Positions 1 to 10,700 of a DNA stretch of 64,000 nucleotides are shown in pieces; within the stretch, counting starts at the first letter, position 1, and each line of letters opens with the position of its first letter. The notes under the pieces are model-generated. The model did not search any database, had not been told where the DNA came from, and was given only the letters and a program-made list of their open reading frames with translations. The stretch comes from Syngnathus acus (Eukaryota > Chordata > Actinopteri > Syngnathiformes > Syngnathidae). The stretch is taken from NCBI RefSeq assembly GCF_901709675.1, contig NC_051102.1, positions 8,467,412 through 8,531,411 of the forward strand, written 5' to 3'. The translations under genes were made by a program, and so were the position numbers.

Positions 1-960
1 TTGTGACGTGTGGACACAGGACTATAAATAGGACAGTAGGAGGTGAACATACCCCCCCCCCCCCAAAACCCCCCACTCTATCCAGTCTAAAAAAGCAAAC
101 CGATAAATTCTGTTTGCTTGACAAATCTCCTGTTACAATGTTATGGTCTCCCTCAATCCCCCTTAAAATGTCTCCGGGTAGATATCCGCGTGGATCGTAA
201 TCCTCCCACCATTTATGGCTGCGCGTCATAACAGATCAATATGAATGTATGACTAAGCAAAGGGGGGGTTGCTGGGGTGTGTGGGGGGGTCAAAGAGGCT
301 TCCTAGGGTGAGGGAGCTCAGTAGGGGCCTTGCTCCCCGCTAAGTGGGGATGAAAAACACTCAGCAAGGGGCTTACGGGAATGCAGTGTCCCATATTCCT
401 ATGAGCAAATATGTTCAAGCATTTAGACAAATCACGTTGTGCGTCAGTAGGGGCAATAATCGTCAACATACTTTATTTCCGCGGATGGAAAACAACAAGA
501 AAAATGGGTTGGCTCTGCATTAGTGCTAGCAAAGCGGTCCGAATCAGTCCGAGACGTAACGCAACTCGGAGGGACAGGCATGGGATGCCTCCCTCTGCGT
601 CTCGTGTTCAGGATGACGGCTCGGTCCTAAGGCTCCAAAAGAGCCAGGAAACAAACCCGACATTATTGCCGCCGCCATGAGAGGATCCACGCTGGCCCCC
701 GGCCGCCGGCAACCGGAGCCAGCGGGCACCGTACCCCACGCCTCTCACAGCAGGGGGCGCCACAGAGGGAGACAGGCCGAGGGCAAAGGATCAATGTGCG
801 GCGGTGTCGTCCGCCAATCACCTTTGTGTGCTGATTGAAAAGGTTGCTAAGGGGATTTACATACATACATATTTTATTCCACTCCGCCCCGGCTACATGC
901 GGACAACTTTTGATTCAGTGTGCGTCATCACGTCCGGGCAATGCTTTTCATCTGCACTCA
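1..960. other. Non-coding start of window with C/G tracts
   Basis: No supported gene. A C12 run begins near 52, and a G-rich segment at 261-293 (G7, G4 and G7 runs) could form a G-quadruplex. A CTCF-like site is at 747-763. Confidence 0.6.
747..763 (+). promoter_or_regulatory. CTCF-like motif
   Basis: ACAGCAGGGGGCGCCAC is a close match to the core CTCF consensus (CCASYAGRKGGCRS). Motif evidence only. Confidence 0.5.
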
Positions 961-1250
961 AAATTGTTGGTTCCTTTCAATCCAAAGATGCGTACCGATG
1001 AGAATATCCTTTGAACAGATGAGACAACATTGGAGCTTCTCGCTATCAGGTGCTTGCCGGCGGACGAAAAGATAAAAGACGGAAGAGGCTCACTAATGTT
1101 CTGGGGCTGCTTTGCTACTTCTGGCCCTGGTTATCTTGAATCTGCCCATGTTACAATAAAATCTCAAGACTTTCAATATATTCTGAAGGTACAAATGTGC
1201 TGCCTTGTGTCAGAAAGCTTGAAACATCTGTCCGTTATGTTCGTCACCTG
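961..1250 (+). pseudogene. Decayed Tc1/mariner-type transposase fragment
   Basis: The ORF around 1078-1185 reads GRGSLMFWGCFATSGPGYLE followed by KSQDFQYIL. This matches the block before the second catalytic region of Tc1-like transposases (GGSxMxWGCF...SGPG). Upstream TTGAACAGATGAGAC is typical nearby sequence. The reading frame breaks on both sides, there is no full DDE domain and no terminal inverted repeats are visible, so it is a dead remnant. Confidence 0.6.
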
Positions 1251-2107
1251 CTGCAGGTACCGATGAAATCTCAAGACTCGGGCCAAAAAATTGACTTTTC
1301 CCTCCAGTGTATACTGGACGTTCTATTCATATGTCACCCTTCAATCCATCTAAGCAGAACTGGCTGAAGAACATGAGAGCCAATGGAGTCAATGAGCGAC
1401 ATCTTGGGACATCCGTGACAGATGGTTGAGACAAGCCCTCGCAGGATGCGCTCCTTCCCAAAAGACACGGTGGCCTCAGATGTCAGGAAGGTCCGATTGT
1501 TACCTCGCGGGATGCGAGCCTCACTGGCAAGACCATAAGGGTAAACACGAGCACCGCGCCAAGGAAGTGGATTTGGTAGTGGAGGGTGACTCGGTTGAAT
1601 GTGCATGGTCCATTTCTCAAAAGCAGGGATTCACAAAGTGTTCTACGTGCGACCCTTTTGGGAAAGTTGCTTCAAAGAGTAGAGTCTTTGCGAGATGATG
1701 CTTGATGACACGCCTCCTTTTTCACTCCACCCAGAAAAATCACAGGTGATGGACAACTGAGAGGAAAGTAAAACCAAAACTCAGACATAACAGGACACAA
1801 TTAAGTGGACTTGGATAATTCGTGGTTGGGAATTCACTGATCTAAAAGCATCTTGCCCCTGAGTGATTATTTTGCGGTGAAGTGTGATTTCCCATCTTTT
1901 TGCAGATGCTGACGACTCTGCCCAACTTGTAATGGCAAAATACAGACAGAGACAACAAAAGGAACACCGAGTGTGCTGTGAAAGTGACAAGACAGCTGTG
2001 GCTCGAGTGTCATGGAAAAGTTCCACTACAATTTGCAAGTGACTGACTAACATGGTAATATTCACACCCAGGGATATCGTTCTAAAATTTTTCCAGACAT
2101 TGTTTTG

Positions 2108-2254
<147 letters not shown>

Positions 2255-2559
2255 GCTTGACAGCGCACCTGTCTGCCTTCAGGCTGCGCAGTCTACTGCA
2301 ACCTCTCATTTCTGGCTGGCGTTGGTGCGCTAACGCATTAGCGGGCTTGTCGTGGCACCTTATTGACCGGCTGACAGGGTCAGAGGTGGCAAACCGCTCG
2401 CGCTGACATCACGACGGACACGTAAGGGCACGGGCGAATTAGCACGATACCTGAGTCAATTCACGCTTGGGGGCCTCCCCAAGGCATGTGTAAAATGTGC
2501 ACGTAACACACCCGCTAGCCCTCTAAATGACACACTTACCACACACCTTTTTTAAGGCA

Positions 2560-3110
2560 CTGGTAGGTAAAAATCACAACTAAAAAATGACACAAAAAAC
2601 AAAAAAAAACACCAAAAAATCACACGAAAAACGAAAAATCACATTAAAAACACCCACAAAAATCACAAAATTCCAAAATAAAAGTAAAAAAAAAAACACC
2701 CACAAAAATCACAAAATTCCGAAATAAAAGTAAAAAATTCGTCCTTTACTTCACAGATTTTTTGATCAACCTAAAATCCTCTATTTTGTTTTTTTTCTTC
2801 AATTTTTTAATTCGTTTATATTTGGTGATTTACCTAACGGTGATATAGTTTCATGTTAATATTCCATTAATTTGAAATTAAATATTTTATAGAATTTAAC
2901 TATGAAGAAGTCAAATGACATTTTTAGTTATATGATATGGATGTTTTTTTTAACTGTATTTTAAATGAATGACATTTGAGTGTTTTTCATTTATTCTAAC
3001 AATTAGAAAATCAATAGAATTTGCATATTTTATTTATCACCTACTACCCATTTATTTCCCATGACCGTACTCTTCAGGTCATTTGACCACGAATTACAAA
3101 ACAACACATT
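2560..3110. other. A/T-rich intergenic segment with a short tandem duplication
   Basis: No gene seen. A duplication of about 47 bp (2650-2696 and 2697-2737, with CACCCACAAAAATCACAAAA in each) is followed by very A/T-rich sequence. Confidence 0.7.
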
Positions 3111-3589
3111 CTTTTGAATGTCCTGTCACTGCATACATTTTGCATATTTTGTGCACAATCGACTGTTTCTCTGCAGGATTTCCATCCTAGTAATTTGTGT
3201 CGACTCCTCCACAGATATATCCTGGAATATATCATCATCTCCTTTTTTTCTCATCCTTTAATGCGAGTGTGGCCTCTACAAATGGCAAGAGTTTGGAACA
3301 TGAGTCCTGGCCAGCGAAGAGAACATGGAGTGTCATCCGGAAGAAAACGGCTTGACGCGAGCCAAGAATGTTGGGTGTCTCTTTCAAAGTGCCATAATGA
3401 GACGTTTTCCCTGCTTGTATTGTGACACCGGCCAGGTACCGCAAACAATCAATGTGAGTGAGTGACACAATGAACTTGATGTGCCGGGCGGGCAAAGACA
3501 AAATCATGTCTTTTGGAGATCATTTTTAAACTCACGGCACGGTACTAGAACATAAAAATCAGCCTTAAAAAAGCCGAGCTCCCCCGCTG

Positions 3590-3930
3590 ACCAAGACCTT
3601 CCAATTAGGGGCTAATGTTATCTATATTAACCCTTCGCCCCCCCCCTCGGCAGCCTCCCCGGCTTGACTTTATTGGGGTGGCGGCGAGAGGGACCGAAGG
3701 GGGGGCCTCAATAAAAACAACACTAAAAAGCAATTACAGTGCTGTGAAGAATGGGACTTGTCAGTAATTTGCCTTCTAAAAAGCGAGGAGATTGCAGGTC
3801 TGGGGCCGATTGGAATTCTGAGCCCGCAGTGTAGTGTGGGAAAATCAGTGGGAAGGCAAGCGCCGCCCTTTGTCAGCTAATTACTGGAACTAGCAGAGGC
3901 CAGCGCCAGGACCGGCTAATGATAACACAC
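3590..3930. promoter_or_regulatory. Candidate regulatory element with homeodomain-type sites
   Basis: Several TAAT-core sites occur close together: CCAATTAGGGG near 3601, GCAATTACAG near 3731, CTAATTAC at 3877 and GGCTAATGATAAC near 3914. The sequence is balanced in composition. It lies 3.3 kb downstream of wnt3a. Speculative enhancer. Confidence 0.25.
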
Positions 3931-4296
3931 CCCTGACGCTGCATAACCCCCCCCCATCCCGCTCGTCACCTTGTCGTTGATAGGGCTCATCTCGCACACT
4001 CGGTTATGGCCGCCATCCCGCAGGTGTAACCAAAAGATGGACTCGTGAGTTGCTTTGGGAAATATCGTGTGAGTAAAAGTAATCCCCTGACCATGCATGT
4101 GTGTATTAAAATGTGTATAAAAAAAGTCGCGTTAACACCTATTTTGTATTACAATTTACAGATGTCAGGATGGGGCACTTCCTGCCTTTGCCCCAAAAGT
4201 GAGTGGCAACTACCTAAATGAGACAAGAGTTGAGTGAAACTGCTGCTGGCGATGCAGGTGAGTTCATCTTACCTTTTCAACTGCTCGGGACTACAT

Positions 4297-4363
4297 GCAC
4301 GCACGCACGCACACTCACACATAAACATGCACCCACACACAAATACACACGTGCGCACACGCA
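4297..4363. repeat. Impure CA-rich simple repeat
   Basis: Runs of GCAC and CACA units with interruptions. Confidence 0.8.
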
Positions 4364-4969
4364 AGGGTGAAAAGGTGACTAATGAGTGATCATGTCTGCC
4401 TCCTCCCCATTGCACCTCTGATCTGCTGATGACCCTTTGTCATACCCTGCAGGCAGCCCCACTAATTCGGCGTCTGGGCTGGACCACCACATCATACGGT
4501 AACGTAGAGACGCACACACACAAGCTGAAGTGCATGAAAACGTCTCCCATGCGGCAACCCCCAGCGGCCCCTCGTTATCTGGCAAAGGTGCCGAGAGTTC
4601 TTTGTTGGCTTCAACAATACAAACAGGCACTTCAAAAGGCGGCTTTACAGGTGTCACCTCTCCCCACGTTTCATTCAGATGGCGTTGAAGGCAGGCGGCG
4701 GGCTTCGCACCTCAAAGCTTGCCTAAATAGGCCTTCGTGACCACGCCACCTTTTGACACTGACTGGCGAGGCCACAAAATAAAAATTGCTTCTTTAATAG
4801 TTTCTCTCTAGGCTTAAACATATTTTTGATTTAGCTGGCAGTTGACATAATGCTAACAATTTGTTCATCCTTGGTGGCGCCATGCTTGGTGTGGATGACC
4901 TCAGCGTGGGAGGTCAGTCCAATTTCTTCTTTATCAAATACTATTCAATGGTATTTCAGAAATGGTTTC

Positions 4970-5050
4970 TTCCTGTGCAGAGTTTGCATGTTCTCCCCAT
5001 GCCTTGGTCGGTTTTCTCCGCTTTCCTCCCACATTCCAATGACATGCGCA
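4970..5050 (+). repeat. Fragment of a common teleost interspersed repeat
   Basis: Contains GTGCAGAGTTTGCATGTTCT, CCCCATGCCTTGGTCGG and TTTCCTCCCACATTCC, which belong to a very abundant vertebrate/fish repeat (usually ...GGTTTTCTCCGGG..TTTCCTCCCAC). Family named from memory, not searched. Confidence 0.65.
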
Positions 5051-5059
5051 CAGTTATCC

Positions 5060-6215
5060 GTCGATCTCTGTGTATCTATTTTCCATTTTGTCTGACATTT
5101 TCCTCTTCTTTATTCCGTTGTTTCGACATCTACGTGACATGGGTTGTCCTCACCTTGAAACGTTTGCTGTTGTCAGTGATGAATGTCCGAGTGAAACCCC
5201 CCCGCGTTCCCCCCATAAAATAAAAAGTAAAGGGCTCAGTGATTGCAATTAAGTCCTTTGTGTTGCTTTTATATGGTTATTGGCTGCTCCCGCTCTCAGT
5301 TTGGCCGTGTCAAAGTTCTCACAGTCGGGAGGACATGATTCGTCCTCTGGCAACTATCTGCTAACAATGTCCGTCTCACGTGGGTGACAAAGGCCTCTGG
5401 AGGCTCTGCGTTGGCCGCCAGCATGCTGGCCGCCCGCCCGCCCAGCTTTCTGTCCATCTTGACTGCCGTTTCATGTTTTTCCTTTCGGACTTGTTTGTGT
5501 CCCCATTCACTTGGCGTCAACTCTGTCAATCAGCTGTCACCTACTTCAAGGTTCATCAATGCAAAAAAAAAAATTGCATGTTTGTAACCTGAGTTAAACA
5601 GAACAACACATATGTGTTTTTGTTTTGTTGTATTCTCCTCGCTCATTCACCTGCTTGGTTGTTTGTGCGCTAGCTGGGCATGAATGAAAAGCACAATATG
5701 ACTTTTTGAATGGAGTGTGTGCGCTAATGTGGTTCAGTAGGAATGCGATGAGGCCTCTGGTGGTGACATTGTCGCAGGACTCTAAAACCGCTATATGGGG
5801 TCTGCAGGCTGAGCTGGACCACTTGTGGACTCCATTCAGTACTTAGGACCTCTAATCTTTCTCAACTCTCTTTTTTTTTTCTTTGTATGGCATCTCAAAA
5901 AATAAAAGATGCATTCTGTTGAGTCTCAAAGGACTTAAAGGATGAGTTCATCTCCTTTTACTGTAAAATGTTCAAATCAGACGACAAAAAGTTTTTTGTG
6001 AATATGGTTTTACTTACTAACATATACATAGCAGAAAATAAATAATTGTAAAAAAAAAAAAAAACATTTACACTAGTATGTACAAAACTTTGGGCTTTAA
6101 AAAGGAAATTAGAGCGCAAATATTAAACTTTTCAGAAACACATCAGATGACATTAATAGCGAGAGGAAATTAGCTGTATTGAATCTAAAAATTTGTCTGA
6201 AAACACCTTCTATGC
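5060..6215. other. Intergenic stretch, nothing recognised
   Basis: No coding exon seen. Contains several A and T runs only. Confidence 0.6.
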
Positions 6216-6224
6216 TACGCTACA

Positions 6225-6415
6225 CCTTTATTGGGTACACTCAGACAATTGAAAGATGTTTGCAAATTGTATGATTTTTTTCTGATTTTTTAACATGTAT
6301 TGAATCTTTTTTTTTCCAATTATTTTATTTATTCAAAAAATATATTGTCTTTTTAATCAGGAGGTCAAAATATTAGAAAGGCTTCATTCAACTATCCAGG
6401 TGTACCTAATAAATG
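6225..6415. mobile_element. Short foldback (MITE-like) element
   Basis: Inverted ends: 6225-6240 (CCTTTATTGGGTACAC) and 6400-6415 (GTGTACCTAATAAA...). The motif GGTGTACCTAATAAA is frequent at the ends of a teleost repeat family. There is no ORF inside. Confidence 0.45.
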
Positions 6416-6769
6416 GCAATATGACCACTCAATTCAGCTTTCTGTAGTTTTTACTTTAAAAAAAAAAAATGAAGAGCAACTGTGAGTCATCTTAAATTAA
6501 AAGTGGAGCAACAAGCCAAATCATGTTTGCTCCAAACAGCCTACGAAACAACTAAAACAAATCTATTTTGCTTAAAATGCCAATTACTCTATGCAGAAAT
6601 GAGTCCAAACTTCACGTTTTCCAAACTAAAACACATTTCTTTCACAGAAAGAATCCAAAACAAAACATTTCTACAAAGACATATTGAATGTAAGAACCAC
6701 AAAACAGACATTAACAAACTTAGCAGCATTAGACGACAGGAATATTTGGGTTAAGGTTTGCTGTCCGCT

Positions 6770-6775
6770 TTTATT
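6770..6775 (-). terminator. Candidate wnt3a polyadenylation signal AATAAA
   Basis: On the minus strand this reads AATAAA, about 475 nt beyond the wnt3a stop. Other AATAAA motifs on this strand occur near 6884 (inside a repeat) and 6331, so the site actually used is uncertain. Confidence 0.3.
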
Positions 6776-6848
6776 CATTTTTTAAAGCACTTTGAGTTTA
6801 ATTTTCTATGATAAGGTTCCGTACAAATAAATTGAATTGAACAGTCCA

Positions 6849-7045
6849 GAATTCAAGTCAAGTCCAATTTATTTATATTGCCCTTAATCACAGAAATGTC
6901 TCAAAGGGCTTCACATGCCCTCAGATGACAAATATTAATGACCCCCCCCCCCCCGATCTTAACCCCCCAAGAGGGCAAGGAAAAACTCCAAACCCCATCT
7001 GGGTCGAAACCTTGAGAAGGGACAGCAGAAGGAAGCACCAGGCTA
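6849..7045. repeat. Teleost interspersed repeat near the wnt3a 3' end
   Basis: Contains TTCAAGTCAAGTCCAATTTA, ..AGGGCTTCACA.., GAGGGCAAGGAAAAACTCC and GAAACCTTGAGAAGGGAC, the hallmark blocks of a highly abundant fish retroposon-type repeat. It would lie in the wnt3a 3' UTR if the AATAAA at 6770 is used. Confidence 0.65.
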
Positions 7046-7250
7046 AACTACGCGGAAGACAAAGATAACAGTTGGAGGGAAAAAAAACCAAAATAAAAAC
7101 ACCAATATGGTGTTTGACAGTCCTCTCTGAGTCATTGCTGCTTCGCCTCATAATGTCCTCCATGAACGGAAAGCAAAGTCCCGTCCGCCGGACTCAATGG
7201 ATGGTCAAGTCCGGTCCAAGGTCTGAAGCTACAAGATGGAGAAGCGTGTG

Positions 7251-7730
7251 TTATTTGCAGGTGTGGACATCATAGACCCTGACGCACTCCTGGCAGCTGA
7301 CGTAACAGCACCAGTGGAAAATGCAGTGGCACTTCTCTTTGCGCCTCTCCGTCCGCGTGTTGTGGCCGCGGCCGCAGCAGAGCAGGTCGCAGCCGTCGAT
7401 GCCGTGCGACGTCAGGTTGCAGACCCGGTCGCGGGTGCCGAACGAGCCCGTCTCGGCGTTGGGGTCGCAGAAGTTGGGCGAGCCCTCGTAGTAGACCAGG
7501 TCGCGCTCGGTGGGCGGCTTGAAGTAGTTGTACTTGGGTCTCAGGGTCTCCACCCAGCCACGCGACTCCTTGTGTTTCTCCACCACCATCTCCGAGGCGC
7601 TGTCGTACTTGTCCTTCATGTAGTCGCCGATGACCCGGAAGTCCGGCTGAGACCACCAGCACGTCTTCACCTCGCAACTGCCAGACAGCCCGTGGCACTT
7701 ACACTTCAGGAAAATCTTGTCATAGAGAGA
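7251..7730 (-). CDS. wnt3a: wnt3a coding exon 4 (C-terminal cysteine-rich part)
   Basis: 480 bases in phase 0, residues 195-353, ending in TAA at 7253-7251. It contains [18 protein letters not shown] with the acylated serine, a second N-glycosylation motif (NLTS), and the terminal [16 protein letters not shown] pattern. The acceptor is ttctccccag. A plus-strand ORF across 7236-7745 is an antisense shadow. Confidence 0.97.
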   Translation of the reverse strand, partial: SLYDKIFLKCKCHGLSGSCEVKTCWWSQPDFRVIGDYMKDKYDSASEMVVEKHKESRGWVETLRPKYNYFKPPTERDLVYYEGSPNFCDPNAETGSFGTRDRVCNLTSHGIDGCDLLCCGRGHNTRTERRKEKCHCIFHWCCYVSCQECVRVYDVHTCK

Positions 7731-10700
7731 CTGGGGAGAACATAGGATGCAATTCATTACTCTTGGCATTTACAACCGAAATTCTCCTACCAAGAATGCA
7801 GGTCAGCTCACCGTCCGTCCGGCTTCGTTGTTATGCCGATTCATGGCCGAGCGGGCGTCGGGGCGGTTCTCCCTGGCATCTGCAAACTCTCTGGACACCA
7901 TGCCGCCAAAATCCACATCTTCGCTGCAACCGCCCCACTTCCAGCCCTCGCCGGGGGGACCCTTGTGACGCGTGTCGCAGCCGCAGATAGTGGCGGAGCC
8001 GTCGGCGCAAGCCCGGGTGACGGCGAAGGCCACCCCGGCCGAGGCGATGGCGTGGACGAATGCTGATTCTCGAGTGGCTGGAAGCAGACACACACTTGCT
8101 CTGAAATATTCCGATGACAGTAGTGGTAACGGAAGGTTTAGGGTTTCCGGCAGGCATGTCCAGCTCTGGTTCTGCCCGTTTTCCATGTCTCCTTCCTACC
8201 CTCTCTTTTCGGATCTTACTATACTGTATGAGTTTAGTGACAGAGAAAGTAGGTCACAACCTGCTGATCCTGTTTTACGTAACCCTAAAGGTCTTTCAAG
8301 CCAAGCTAACAAGACCGCTGTCACAGAAGTCATTACTGGTGTCGACCACATGTGTTTGGGTAGCATCCACAAAAGGTGCCAGTGTGGGGCTTCATTCATC
8401 CCAGACATCAATCGTCATGTCTGCGAATCAGGCCAGCGAGGGCCTTTGTCTCTGGGCTGACATAGTAAAGTGATGACTCATCAAGCATCATGAGAGGAAG
8501 ACGCAAGGCCTGACAGGCCTATCATTAAGAGACTCAATTAAGCTTTTGAAAGGTTAGGAAATGGCCTCGCAGACGGCAGCAATGGGTGTCCAGCTATCAA
8601 AGTCAATGCGATTATCGCGTAAGTGGAATCGCATCTCGGAAGACTCATTAATGCATGTTTCTGTCGAAGATCAAGAGTGAAGCAGGAGAAGAAAGAAAAG
8701 GACAAGTACAAAGCTAAAAGCAGAAGGAGCTCCTCCCTTCCAGCAGGTTCTAACCAGTTTAAAGACTAAAGGGCATTAGACAACAATGACGCAAGAGAAA
8801 AGGCCCACTGTCATCTTCCACCAGCCACTCCACACAGTTACTGTATGTAAGCTGGGTGCCATAAACGTAACAGAATCCTAACCGTCAAAAAGTACAGGCT
8901 GACGAGGGGAAGGCATCGGTGTTGATCAAATTAACTGTCAGGATGGTAAAAAAAAAAAAAAATGCGAGTGTTGCCTGAAAACTGCAAATACTGCTTGCAT
9001 CCAGTCCACATCTAAAGGGTTACTAACTTAACATAACAAGTGTGGCTCTAACATGGAGCCCTGATGAACTCCTTTGGCAGCTTCACATTGATGCTGCATA
9101 GGATAAGTGAGTTTAGGAATGAACGGGGTGAGGAAAAGAGGATTATCTTGGGACAAAATGAGCAAAGGAGCAGACCCAGGAAGCAATTAAAGAGGCCCTG
9201 GCCTCTCAATGTGAACATGGAGATGCTAACCTGGGAAAAAGGATGAAATGGATCTGTGGTGGACTTTTTCTAAAACTTTACAAAAGTTACGGGTAATGAC
9301 GTTTCCGCGCCTTACAACATTTCTTTCAGTTTAGTTTACACAAAAAAAAGCTTATGAGGTGGCCTTCTAAAGATATTTGGGCGATCAACATGGGGTTGAC
9401 CTTTGGGGCCAATTACAGAGACCATAACATTTATTTCACCTGCTCTCGCGTTAGTTCCACTTCTTGGTTTTAGGAGCAATTGATGGCGTTTCATGACACT
9501 TTGCATCCCCTGACAGCGTTTCCCCTACCAAACGTTGCCAAACGCCGGCCGGCCGGCAGGCCAAGTGGTCCCTACAACCTGCTGGGGGGCTGAATCCCCT
9601 ATTGTGCCTCCACTGTCACGCTGCGTTAGTCCCACAATGACTCCAGATATTTTATATGAAATTTGCCCTGGCCAGTGATTAGTGGGGACCAAGTTAAGTC
9701 ATAGCAACAGAGAACTATGCATTGGCCGGACCCTGCTTGTCGGCAGACGGGGAAATCCCTATTCAAATGGTTTAATAAAACAATCTAAAGGGCGTGTGAA
9801 TGGGGAAAAGCACTTTTTCTTCTGCTTAATCTCATGGTTGCAAAGATATTGTGCTCCGAGCTGAGCCCAGCAGGGAGTGGGGCTAAGGTCCCCCCATCAA
9901 CTCCATTTGCCACACCCCTTCTTTCTTTCTTGCACAGAGTTAATGATATACCGGCGTGCTAGCTTCCCTCCCCCAGCATGCTGAGACAGACATACGTTTC
10001 GGCAAAAGCAGAGACCTCTTAGCTCATCCCCAATACTTCTACTTTGCCATCCTGAGGTCGCAGGTCGTCACTCGCATCCCGCAACCTCGTTTGGTTAAGA
10101 GTAGAAGGCGAGAGGAAGGTGGAAACTTTTCATCCACATCACGCCCAAGTTACGTCAATCGAGTTTCCGATCGAGCTCGTTATGGTTTGAAGTAGGTGTG
10201 AAGGTGTACACCTATACCTGTAATACCTGAAAAAATGACCACGATTGCCTCATTTTGTGTTGAAGAAGCCTCTGTAATGCTGTCAACTGAGTCACAAAGC
10301 GTAGGTTGACGGCAGGGAGGTGCTACGCGAATACCAGGAATGCCGAAAACAGCTCCGGGATCGGCTCGCCGCGCTGAGAACACCTGCACGGCTATCTGTT
10401 ACCTTTCATCACGGGCAGATTCCTGCAGTGCATGTTTTGACACTTTACTTAATGCAAATTAATGAGCGCTGACGCAGACGCAGCCCGCAGGCAGGGCTGG
10501 CGATTCGGGGTGTGGAGCTTGCGCGAAAAAAAGAAACGGGGCAAGACGGCACGGCAACCGTTTGACCGTCGCATTTGATGGTGAAAGGAGGTGACTCGGC
10601 TGAAATGTTGCAACCTCAAATTGTCCTCCGTATAGTGAAGGTGAGGATTACGAGGGCAATTACGGGGTAGCGAGTGAGACCTATAAAGACGCCTGCTCCC

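Noticed and set aside
7236-7745. 169-codon plus-strand ORF over wnt3a exon 4
   Set aside because: It is the antisense shadow of the conserved GC-rich Wnt coding exon.
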